From positions 1-64,000 of the forward strand of contig NZ_RZNZ01000008.1 in assembly GCF_008698145.1 (NCBI RefSeq): a stretch of 64,000 bases of DNA, given 5' to 3'. A program made the position numbers and the translations under genes. The stretch comes from Bifidobacterium vespertilionis. GTDB lineage: Bacteria; Actinomycetota; Actinomycetes; Actinomycetales; Bifidobacteriaceae. Shown piece by piece: positions 8,662-16,800 of this stretch; the first letter of the stretch is position 1; each line of letters opens with the position of its first letter. The notes beneath the pieces are model-generated. The model did not search any database, was not told the origin of the DNA, and saw only the letters and a program-made list of their open reading frames with translations.

Positions 8662-8817
8662 ATGTGGTGGTTGGTCGTTGCCGCCGTGTGCATGTCCGGC
8701 GGCGTTCTCTCGTATGCGTTGTGCCGCGCCGCCCGTCTGGGCGACGACATCGGCGCGAGACTGCGCGAACGCCGCGAAGCGGACCCGGCGCATGACGGCG
8801 GGAAGGTCGAGCGATGA
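8662..8817 (+). CDS. Small membrane protein
   Basis: 51 residues. One N-terminal membrane helix (MWWLVVAAVCMSGGVLSYAL) precedes a charged cytoplasmic tail (RLRERREADPAHDGGKVER). The stop overlaps the start of the next gene (ATGA at 8814), which supports translation and coupling. The arrangement resembles small membrane proteins of actinobacterial plasmids. Function unknown. Confidence 0.5.
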   Translation: MWWLVVAAVCMSGGVLSYALCRAARLGDDIGARLRERREADPAHDGGKVER

Positions 8818-10025
8818 GCAGCAGAGCCGAGAACTGGGCATGGGAGCGCGACGACGTCAAGGGCATCACCAAGTTCGTGCTGGTGTATCTGGCCCGCCGC
8901 GCCTATTACGACGATGGCGCCGCCGCGTGGCCGAGCGTGGAGACCATCGCGTTCAATTGCGGGTGCTGTGAGCGCACCGTGATCCGTTCGTTGCAGGAGC
9001 TGGAGCGCAAGGGCTACATCAGGCCCGGCGACCAGGAGATGTCGGCGCGTAACCCGCGCACCCGCAAGCCGATCGCCAAGGGGCACCGCTCGCGCGTGTG
9101 GGACGTCGTCATGGACGGCGACCATCCTGCCGAGAACATCGAGGAGAAGCCCCGGAACCTGGACGCGCTGGCGGAAGGCGACGGCAAGCCGGATCCGATG
9201 AAGGACAATTTGTCACCCGACGGATTGTCACCCGAGCCGAAGGACGTGGAGCCGAGGACAAATTGTCCCGGAATCTTGGACAGAAAGTCACCCAATAGAC
9301 AAGTGATAAACAATTCTCCCCTCATCCCCTTCGGGGATGCTCCCCTCAACGCCGAACAAGCCTCCACGAAGCCGGTCGCCGACCCGAAGCCCGAACCCGT
9401 TCCAACGACCGATTGGGGCAGGGCCCTGCCTCCAAGGGGTTGCAGGAACCCGCTATGGGTGCCCGAACCCGGCAAGCTGCCTGAGCCGGTCACGGAACGC
9501 GCAGGCCAAGAGGTGCGCGTGCTCGACGGCATCCGCCGGCGCATGCTCGCCGTGGACCAGAGGTTCGATGTTCCGGCGACCATGGCCGACCGCAAGGCCG
9601 TCCACTCGCTGCTGATCGACAGGCCGTACGGCGAGATCGTCGCGACGATGGACTGGGCGTACCGCAACCGCTACTGGCTGCCCCGGCTCACCAGCGGCGC
9701 CAGGTTCGCCGCGAACTACGTGCAGCTGCGGCTGGAAATGCTCACCCATCCCGATCCGACGGGCAAGCGGGCGCCAGACGCCCCGCTGCCGGTCGTCAAG
9801 GATCCCAACCGGGCGATACCGGTCAGCTCGTCGTCCGCGAGCCGTGTGCCGATCTACGGGGCTGCGCTGCTGCGCACCTCGCTGTGCCAGGAACACATCG
9901 AAGGCGTCATCTCGCAAGAGACGTGCCCGGTATGCGCGTACGACAAACGCAACCACGCCACCCACGACGTCGCCGGACGGCGCAAGACGAAGACAGGCGC
10001 GCCGGCGGAGGCGGTGCGGCCATGA
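8814..10025 (+). CDS. Replication-initiator-like winged-helix protein
   Basis: 403 residues. The N-terminal 90 residues (WAWERDDVKGITKFVLVYLARRAYYDDGAAAWPSVETIAF...CCERTVIRSLQELERKGYIRPGD) are a winged helix of the kind found in plasmid and phage replication proteins. A long Pro/Asp-rich linker follows, then a conserved-looking region (about 235-315, AVDQRFDVPATMADRKAVHSLL...ANYVQLRLEM) and a C-terminal C-x2-C motif (ETCPVCAYDKRNHAT), possibly metal-binding. Translational overlap on both sides ties it to the membrane protein and WhiB-like genes. Replication or transcription initiation is inferred from domain type and the neighbouring parA. Confidence 0.6.
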   Translation: MSSRAENWAWERDDVKGITKFVLVYLARRAYYDDGAAAWPSVETIAFNCGCCERTVIRSLQELERKGYIRPGDQEMSARNPRTRKPIAKGHRSRVWDVVMDGDHPAENIEEKPRNLDALAEGDGKPDPMKDNLSPDGLSPEPKDVEPRTNCPGILDRKSPNRQVINNSPLIPFGDAPLNAEQASTKPVADPKPEPVPTTDWGRALPPRGCRNPLWVPEPGKLPEPVTERAGQEVRVLDGIRRRMLAVDQRFDVPATMADRKAVHSLLIDRPYGEIVATMDWAYRNRYWLPRLTSGARFAANYVQLRLEMLTHPDPTGKRAPDAPLPVVKDPNRAIPVSSSSASRVPIYGAALLRTSLCQEHIEGVISQETCPVCAYDKRNHATHDVAGRRKTKTGAPAEAVRP

Positions 10026-10549
10026 GCGGGGACGGGCAGCGTCTTGAGGCGTGGAAGAAGGCCGGCGAATGCCGCGACTTCCCGCAACCATGGTCCGACT
10101 ACCTGTGGTCGCTGGAGTTCGAGCACCGTCCCGGCGACGCGAAGGCGTTCCACTCGGTCGCCAAGGCCGTGTGCGAACGATGCCCGGTACGCGCCGAATG
10201 CTTGGCCTACGCGGCCAGCGGCGGACTCGAATGGGGCGTGTACGGCGGCAAGGTGTGCACCGACCGGCGCAGGATCGCGCGCATGGCCGAAGCCGACGGC
10301 GTCCCCTGCCGGGACCGCGGCCTGCCGTGGCCGCAACGCTGGCGGCTGCTCACGGACTGGATACGCGCCCACCGGAACGTGTTCGACGAAGCCACCGACG
10401 AGGCCAGCGCCGAACGCCAACAACGACGCCTGCGCGCACGGGGCAGGACGGCCGATCGCCCCGCCCCACATGAGCCGTCAGACAATCAAACAATCAAGCA
10501 AGCAGGAATCCAAGCAATCCAGCAAGCAAACAATCAAGCGACCGACTGA
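10022..10549 (+). CDS. WhiB-like iron-sulfur regulator
   Basis: 175 residues. Four cysteines in Wbl order are Cys17, Cys51, Cys54 and Cys60 (C-x33-C-x2-C-x5-C), followed by the conserved GGLEWGVYGG turn. Wbl proteins bind a 4Fe-4S cluster and control transcription in actinobacteria; mobile-element copies are common. It overlaps the upstream gene by ATGA. The last 22 or so residues are Gln/Asn/Ile-rich because the frame runs into a C/A-rich repeat spacer, so this tail is unlikely to be functional. Confidence 0.85.
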   Translation: MSGDGQRLEAWKKAGECRDFPQPWSDYLWSLEFEHRPGDAKAFHSVAKAVCERCPVRAECLAYAASGGLEWGVYGGKVCTDRRRIARMAEADGVPCRDRGLPWPQRWRLLTDWIRAHRNVFDEATDEASAERQQRRLRARGRTADRPAPHEPSDNQTIKQAGIQAIQQANNQATD

Positions 10550-10550
10550 C
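10484..10550 (+). repeat. C/A-rich spacer repeat, copy 1
   Basis: Short degenerate units of CAATCAAGCAA / CAAACAATC are reiterated with almost no T-runs or hairpin potential. Two similar spacers occur at 11434-11518 and 11972-12095, all between genes of the same island. Confidence 0.65.
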
Positions 10551-10592
10551 CAGGTTCGCATGATCGCCGACAGTCGCAAAGGAGAAGAACGA

Positions 10593-11189
10593 ATGCGCAT
10601 CGCCATAGCCAACGCCAAGGGCGGGGTCGCGAAGACCACGTCCAGCATCTACATCGCCTCGGTCATCGTTTCCAGAGGCGGCAGGGCCGTCGTGTACGAC
10701 GCCGACCCACAGTCCAGCGCGAGCCTGTGGGCCGCTGCCGCGGAACAGACCGCGGACCCGCTGACGTTCGACGTGCTGCCCGCCAACCAGGCCACGCTCC
10801 GCCAGCTCGCCGCGGGAGCCGACCCGGACGAATGGGCGATCATCGACGCGCCGCCGCAGGGGCCGACCCTGGACATGGCCATCAAGGCGGCCGACTTCGT
10901 GATCGTGCCGGCATCGGACTCGCCCATGGACCTCCAGCAGGCATGGAGCACCCTCGACATGGCCAGGATGAGCACGCCCGCCGCGCTGCTGCTGGTCAAG
11001 GCCGAACACAACACGAAGGCGTTCCGCGACACCATGGACGCCCTCAACGCCATGGACACTCCCCGGTTCGACACGATCGTGCCGAAGGCCCAGTCCTACA
11101 AGCGTTCGCTCGGCACCAACCCGCACCAGCTGGGCGAATACCGCGACCTCGTCACCGAACTTCAGCAAATCGCCGGAAAGCAGGAGTGA
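10593..11189 (+). CDS. parA: ParA-type partition ATPase
   Basis: 198 residues. The deviant Walker A is KGGVAKTTS near the N-terminus (IAIANAKGGVAKTTSSIYIA), the A' motif is VVYDADPQSSAS, and Walker B is WAIIDAPPQGPT. The short form without an N-terminal HTH is typical of small plasmid ParAs. It follows AAAGGAG. It is followed after four bases by a ribbon-helix-helix protein that probably serves as the ParB-like centromere binder. Expected role: segregation or maintenance of an excised or plasmid form. Confidence 0.88.
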   Translation: MRIAIANAKGGVAKTTSSIYIASVIVSRGGRAVVYDADPQSSASLWAAAAEQTADPLTFDVLPANQATLRQLAAGADPDEWAIIDAPPQGPTLDMAIKAADFVIVPASDSPMDLQQAWSTLDMARMSTPAALLLVKAEHNTKAFRDTMDALNAMDTPRFDTIVPKAQSYKRSLGTNPHQLGEYRDLVTELQQIAGKQE

Positions 11190-11193
11190 GACC

Positions 11194-11433
11194 ATGCAGG
11201 GCAACTACCAGCCACTGGCACGACCTGTGCCGTTCGACGACGTGCTGCGCCAGCAGAACAAGACATCCAAGGCCACGGGCGAACCGTTGGTCATGCTCTC
11301 ATTGCGCATACCCGTATCGCTCAAGACCCGGCTCAAGACCACGGCCGCCGCGCACGACCTGCCCATGCAGCAGCTCCTGCGCGACGCCATCGAACGCGAG
11401 CTCGACCGGCTCGACGGCGACGACGAGCCGTAA
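11194..11433 (+). CDS. Ribbon-helix-helix partition partner
   Basis: 79 residues. The C-terminal half (PLVMLSLRIPVSLKTRLKTTAAAHDLPMQQLLRDAIERELDRL) is an Arc/CopG ribbon-helix-helix: one beta strand then two helices. The N-terminal 30 residues are probably flexible and could contact ParA. Four bases separate it from parA, as in ParA-ParG/Omega pairs. Confidence 0.75.
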   Translation: MQGNYQPLARPVPFDDVLRQQNKTSKATGEPLVMLSLRIPVSLKTRLKTTAAAHDLPMQQLLRDAIERELDRLDGDDEP

Positions 11434-11518
11434 CCCGTCAGACAATCAAACAATCAGGCAATCCGACAATCCAGCAAGCAAACAAGCCGACAGCCAAACA
11501 TTCAGGCAGTCAAACATG
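11434..11518 (+). repeat. C/A-rich spacer repeat, copy 2
   Basis: Same unit type as copy 1 (CAGACAATCAAACAATCAGG, then CAATCCGACAATCCAGCAAG). A small GC hairpin (GACGCG...CGCGTC, about 11520-11545) follows and is itself followed by GAAAGGAG of the next gene. Confidence 0.65.
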
Positions 11519-11563
11519 CAGACGCGATCCGGCAAGCCGGCGCGTCTGCGGAAAGGAGACACT

Positions 11564-11971
11564 ATGGACTATTCGATGGAGGTCTCCGTGCTCGGCGACC
11601 GGATCAGCATCGGCGAGGAGGCGCACGTCATCACCCTCGGCGTGAACACGGGATTCCCCGCGGGCTCCACGGCGGGACTGGCGTACACGCTCTCGCCATT
11701 GCAGGCCCGCGTGTTCGGCGCGCAGATGCGCGCGGCCGCGGACGCCGCGGAGGGACATCCGGGCATGCCGTCCGACGAGGAGGTGAACGCGGCGGCGAAG
11801 GTGTTCTGCGGCGGCGTGTGGAACGGGTTCGACCCCGCCAGCATGATGCCGACCGAACAGTTCGACCGGTTCTGGGGCGACGGTGAGGGCCACCAGCTCT
11901 ACCTGGAGATCGCGCGCCACGCGCTCATCGCCGCCCGCATGTCCATCCTCGCCGGGCAAAACGAAAGCTGA
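11564..11971 (+). CDS. Hypothetical island protein
   Basis: 135 residues after GAAAGGAG. Acidic and compositionally ordinary; two halves are visible, an N-terminal part with SVLGDRISIGEEAHVITLGVN and a C-terminal helix-rich part (HQLYLEIARHALIAARMSIL). No family recognised. Flanked on both sides by C/A-rich spacers. Confidence 0.6.
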   Translation: MDYSMEVSVLGDRISIGEEAHVITLGVNTGFPAGSTAGLAYTLSPLQARVFGAQMRAAADAAEGHPGMPSDEEVNAAAKVFCGGVWNGFDPASMMPTEQFDRFWGDGEGHQLYLEIARHALIAARMSILAGQNES

Positions 11972-12095
11972 CAAGCAAACAAGCCCGCATGCAGACAATC
12001 AAACAATCAAACTTGATTGCATGCAGGCAAGCTGACATGCAAGCAATCAAGCAAACCAACAATCAGGAAAGCAAACAATCCAACAATCAGGAACG
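11972..12095 (+). repeat. C/A-rich spacer repeat, copy 3
   Basis: The longest copy, with CAAGCAAACAAGC, CAGACAATCAAACAATCAAA and GCAAGCAATCAAGCAAACC units; GCATGCAG occurs twice. It ends at the ribosome binding site of the next gene. Confidence 0.65.
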
Positions 12096-12105
12096 GAGCA
12101 GAACC

Positions 12106-12357
12106 ATGAACGACAACCACAACGAAAACGAGGAGCCCTTCGACGGCACGAGCGAGGATTCCACGCTCGAAGACCAGATGAGCGCGCACATCGCGGCCAT
12201 CGCCGCCAGCGGCGTCGCCGCCGAAGCCGAAGCCCTGGCCAACCGGCAAGCCGACATGGCGGCCAAGGAACGCCGCGAAACCAGACTGGCGCTCCTTGCC
12301 GCCGTCACCGTCATCGCAGGTCTTATGGCCTATGTAATTACTCGCATCGTCAAATAA
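12106..12357 (+). CDS. Small tail-anchored protein
   Basis: 83 residues. The N-terminal 60 are acidic and helical (EDQMSAHIAAIAASGVAAEAEALANRQADMAAKERR), and the last 20 form one membrane helix (LALLAAVTVIAGLMAYVITRIV). This is the last gene of the parA run. Function unknown. Confidence 0.6.
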   Translation: MNDNHNENEEPFDGTSEDSTLEDQMSAHIAAIAASGVAAEAEALANRQADMAAKERRETRLALLAAVTVIAGLMAYVITRIVK

Positions 12358-12383
12358 AGACGATGTTTCTGTCGCTTATCATT

Positions 12384-12423
12384 TCAGGGACGGGTAATTC
12401 CTTGGATCCACGTCCCTGAAAGG
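12384..12423. terminator. Probable terminator hairpin
   Basis: TTTCAGGGACG (12384-12394) pairs with CGTCCCTGAAA (12413-12423). There is no long T-run after it, so it is a hairpin at a convergent gene end and only a probable terminator. Confidence 0.55.
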
Positions 12424-12459
12424 CGCGCGTTTCCCCATTTATGCAATTAGGATGCCCCG

Positions 12460-13473
12460 TCAATGAGCTGAGCCATTGACTCGCCACAGCGGCGACACCC
12501 GCCATCCGTCAGGGAATCCCATATCAGACTTCGGAATCTGAGGGTGCCTATCCATAAGGGAGATGAATTTCTCCGTCCACGCGGGTCCGTCGATCTGGGA
12601 TGTCAGGTAGTTCTCCATGGTGAGGAATGCAGCAGGGCCGGAGGACTTACGGAAGATATCCCAATCGTTACCCCACCAACCCTTTGCATGGGATCCGCTG
12701 CGATGCTTCGGCAGTTTCGGCGCTATGCGGGTGCTGGTTTCGTTCCAGAAGCGATCATGATGCGCGGTCATGTTCCGGGCCTGCCGGATAGTCTCAAGCC
12801 AATTGGAGAGGATTTTGGCGTCGCCGCGTACGGCGGGATTCGGGTTGGGGTTGAAGATATGCAGCTTGGTGGCCAGCTTTCTCTTGATATGGTCTGGCGC
12901 ACCTTGGTAGAAGTTCTCCTTGAGTGTTCCGTAGCTCAGGCATCCGACGATCATCCAGTACGGAGGCAGCGGATCACTGTAGGTACTCCGGAAATGCCTG
13001 AGGTACGGAAGATTTGATTTGGTGAATGTCGAACGCAACGAGGAAAGGCAAGCCAGATGGTCGTCATAGCTCAACCCCGGGAGTCCTTCCCGTGTCATGT
13101 AGCCGAATTCGCCGCCGAATACCGATAGCTCATGGGCGAGGAAGCTCTTGAGATAAATCTCGATGGTGACGATGCCGTCGAATACCAGCATCCGCAGTTC
13201 CTGATCGAACAGATACCTATCCCAGATATCCTTGAATTGCACATCTTGACGGAAGGGCAATGAGCGCTTCGCCGACTGCTCCGATACCGGGGTGAGGAAC
13301 GGATACCAGTATCCTTTCAGCCGAAAGTATCCCACTTGCTCGATTCGACGCTCAAGGAGCTCGCGACTTATTCCGGACAAACCGTTGTCAATGAGCTTGG
13401 CCGATAAATCATCCAATGATTTCGGCGGATGCTGCGGATAGGGGCGGAGCTGTGGAGTATCATTCTCGTCCAT
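12460..13473 (-). CDS. Abi_2-family abortive infection protein (AbiD/AbiF-like)
   Basis: 337 residues, start supported by GGAGG. The N-terminal part (KSLDDLSAKLIDNGLSG...RIEQVGYFRLKGYWYPFL) and the middle (LRMLVFDGIVTIEIYLKSFLAHELS...YWMIVGCLSYGTLKENFY) match the Abi_2 pattern, and RQARNMTAHHDRFWN contains the R-N-x3-H motif of HEPN-type ribonucleases. Abi_2 proteins block phage replication in Lactococcus and many other Firmicutes and actinobacteria. The gene stands alone at the end of the island, is AT-richer than its neighbours and opposes them in direction, as a transferred defence gene would. Confidence 0.82.
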   Translation of the reverse strand: MDENDTPQLRPYPQHPPKSLDDLSAKLIDNGLSGISRELLERRIEQVGYFRLKGYWYPFLTPVSEQSAKRSLPFRQDVQFKDIWDRYLFDQELRMLVFDGIVTIEIYLKSFLAHELSVFGGEFGYMTREGLPGLSYDDHLACLSSLRSTFTKSNLPYLRHFRSTYSDPLPPYWMIVGCLSYGTLKENFYQGAPDHIKRKLATKLHIFNPNPNPAVRGDAKILSNWLETIRQARNMTAHHDRFWNETSTRIAPKLPKHRSGSHAKGWWGNDWDIFRKSSGPAAFLTMENYLTSQIDGPAWTEKFISLMDRHPQIPKSDMGFPDGWRVSPLWRVNGSAH

Positions 13474-13862
13474 CGTTCCTCCGATAAGAAAAATGCCACC
13501 CTAGTGTGCTTCAGTGAGAGGCAATGGTGGCTTTTAACATCGCTAATTGTAGCGAATATATCGCCTTTCGTAAAGATACAGAACACTCCGTACATCTAGT
13601 ATCCAAAGCAAAGCAATGCACTAAATGTAGTATCCGCGTCATGTTTCATCCATGAACGGGTTGCCAATCTTCGTCACATGTCCGCCGCAGCATCGCTCGA
13701 TGCGGGGTGATGCTGATGGTGCGTCCGGGGTCCGGCGGCCGGCCGTCGGGCTTGCGGGCGTGCTTTTCTTCCAGGGACCCGGGAGGAGGCGGGTTCTGGA
13801 GTCCCCGTCTCCTCCCTTTCCCGGAGAGGGGCGCTTCTGTCGTATGTGGGAAAGGATTTCGT
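13474..13862. other. Intergenic region, Abi to surface protein
   Basis: About 390 bases without a gene. A hairpin GCCACC (13495-13500)/GGTGGC (13526-13531) followed by TTTT lies in the Abi leader region. 13680-13860 is GC-rich with CCGGCGGCCGG-type inverted sequence and ends with AAAGGA before the surface-protein start at 13863. Confidence 0.4.
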
Positions 13863-16800
13863 ATGAGGTTCGGGAAGAAGGGCACCGGTGCGGTGGCGTC
13901 GATCACCGCCGCCGCGGCGTTGCTGGCCTGCTTGGTTCCGGTCGCGTTGGCCGATAACGGTGGCGGCGGTTCCGGTGAGGACGGTGGCGGTTCGGGCGGT
14001 GGTCCGACGCAGACGGCCGATGTGCATTGGATCTACAAGGATTCGTGGCCGGCCACTCTGGATGGCATGAAGACGGCGTTGAGTGACGCGAAGGTGCGTC
14101 TGTCGTCCGATCTGGCGAACGGGCAGAACCAGTTCGTGAACATGAACAAGACTTTGAGCGACGCGATCGATGAGTGCCAACGCTCCTATACGGGTGAGGG
14201 GAACGCGGACTGCCGTCTGGTGGCGGTGGGCTACGTGCGATTGGCGGATGGTTCGTTCAACGGCAGCTATGTGAGCTCGAACGCGAAGAACCGTTGGGAG
14301 GCGCAGTGGAAGGCCGAGGCGAAGGGCGACTACACGTATCAGGGCCAGAAGTACTCGACTTCGACCACATGGAAGGACAAGCTCGGCACGCGCAGCGTTG
14401 ACTCTCTGGCGCAGGAGTCGATCAACTCCAACCCGAACGCCTCGTTCCGCGTGATCGTGCTGGCGCAGAACCAGCCGCCGGTCGATTACAAGCTGAACGT
14501 GGCCACCAGCCACAAGCAGAAGACCGACATGCAGGTCGGCTCCACCGACCCGATCGGCGACGTCATCCATGCAGACAACGGCGGTTCCGCGATCAAGGAG
14601 ACGTTGAACGGCACCGCGATCATCCATTACGAGAACGGCCCCTATCTGCCCGCGAAGAGCGTGAGCAAGTCGATCAGCTTCTCCAGCAATGGGGATACCC
14701 AGCTCGACAATCTCGCCTCGCCGAAGGATTTCGGCATGAAATACTGGGCCGAGGGATCGTACTGGATCGACATCCAGGTGCCCAAGCAGGGCCGCATGCA
14801 GGCGGCCGTGGACACCGCGGACCGTGACCCGGCCGAATCCTGGAAGGTGAGCTCGGTGCCGCCCGAACCCCCGGTCAAGAAGATCGAGGACGGCGTGAGC
14901 GCCGACCGGATGACGAACCGCACCACCATCACGTACGGCACCGGCCGCGGCGGCTACGAGATGCGTTTCCGCGACGTGATCGAACCCAACGGCGTCGAAT
15001 ACTCCGTGGACAACTACAGGCTCATCGACAGGACCGACGGCAACCGCGACGTTTCCGGCGAGTTCGAGATCACTTGGGACAAGGCGTCGAACACGGTGTC
15101 GGCCGCGCGTTCGGCGGACAAGGGCGAGATGTCCATGGACCATGTCTACGAGTTCAGCTTCGACGTGACCGTGTCAAAGCCCTCCGACTTCCAGCAGGTC
15201 AAGGACCATGCGTGGGGCAAGTGGAACCATGAGCCCGAGGCCGACGCCGGAACGAAACAGTTCGATACGTGGCGGCCGAATCCCGACAAGAGCTGGATCC
15301 GCCTGAACGCGAAGGGCCAGTGGGAGGCGGTCATCGACCCGAAGGAGACCAACCGGACCGGCGCCGACGATATGACGCTTCTGGACGGGGACCGGGTCGC
15401 CTCGGTGGTCAACGGCACCATCGCCAAGAACCTCATCCAGGCCCCGGAGACCCTGACGCTCACGGACGACTGGTCGGCCGCCGACTACCTGTTCGACGCC
15501 GACGACAAGTCGAAGATCAAGGTGTACGAGGCCGACGCCGGCACCGATCGCGAGTCCAGCGTCACCGACATCGCCAACCACGGCAGGGACGTCACCGACC
15601 AGTGGACGATCACGATGGAAGACACCACGGTGACCGCCACCGCCGGCCGGGCCTACCGCGAGGGATTGAAGGGACTGAAGACCGCGAAGCAGGTCACGCT
15701 GCTCATCCCAGGCAAGGCGGCCTACGCCAACGGCAAGGGCGCGGGCCAGGTGCGCGACGACTTCGACAAGCAGGCGAACGACGAACTGTCATTCTGCACC
15801 GCGCCGAACGGCAAGGCGCTGACGAACAAGGGCTCCCAGACCGTCAACACGCACACCATCCCCACGAACGAACCGAAGATCTGCGGTTACATACCGCCCG
15901 TCGTCAAGGACGTGGTCGGCGAATCCTCGCAGGGCGGCGACCAGGCGTCCGTGGACGGCAGGGTCGTCTACCCGGGCCAACGCGTGGAATACCGTCTGGA
16001 GACCCAGCCCCACCTGCCCGGCAATCTCGCGTACTCGGTCAGCGAGGTGGCGGTCACCGACACCTACGACGAGCATCTTGAAGTGGACAAGCAGACCCTG
16101 GAGGTCACCGACCTGTCCACCGGCAAGTTCATCCCGAAAACCGAGTACGAGACCCAGTGGAACGACGCGCAGCACGCGGTGCGCCTCGTGTTCTCCGACG
16201 GGTACGTGAAGACCAACTGGCGCAACGGCGCGAACCCGCGCATCATCGTCCGCTTCGAGGGCACGGTCGCCAAGGACGCGCCCACGGACACCAAAATCGG
16301 CAACCAGTGGGCCCTGACCCTGAACAACATGATCACCCCGAGCAACAAGGTATGGAACGAGCCGCCCGACTTCACGCCGGTGAAGAAGGACACCCAGGCC
16401 GACCCGTCCATCAGCATCGACGGCAAGACCGCGCTGCTGGGCGACCGGATCTACTACCGCGTGACCATCGACGCCAAGCAGACCAACCAGGCCTACAAGG
16501 TCTGGAGGCTCGGCATGACCGACGACTGGGACGACGAATACCTCTCCCTCGACGTCAAGCGCATCGAGGTCACCGACACCGCGACCGGCAAGGACGTGAC
16601 CGCGAAGTTCAACATCGCGGCGATCGACGGCGTCGCCTACGTGTACGCCAAGACCGCGGACACGAAGGTGCCGGCCACCGGCGAGACCATCAAGGGCGAC
16701 CCCCAGCCCAAGAACCTCAAGGAATACGCCGAAAAGAAGGACCACGACCCGTTGAAGGAGCCGGCCATCGACCAGTCGATGCTGGGCACGAGCTACGAGG

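Noticed and set aside
10484..12095. CRISPR array suggested by regular short repeats
   Set aside because: Units are degenerate, contiguous and lack unique spacers of constant length; no cas genes.
7500..13600. Second copy of the tRNA-Glu 3' end as an attachment site
   Set aside because: Not found by eye between 12.3 and 13.9 kb, and no integrase gene in the island, so no att site is claimed.
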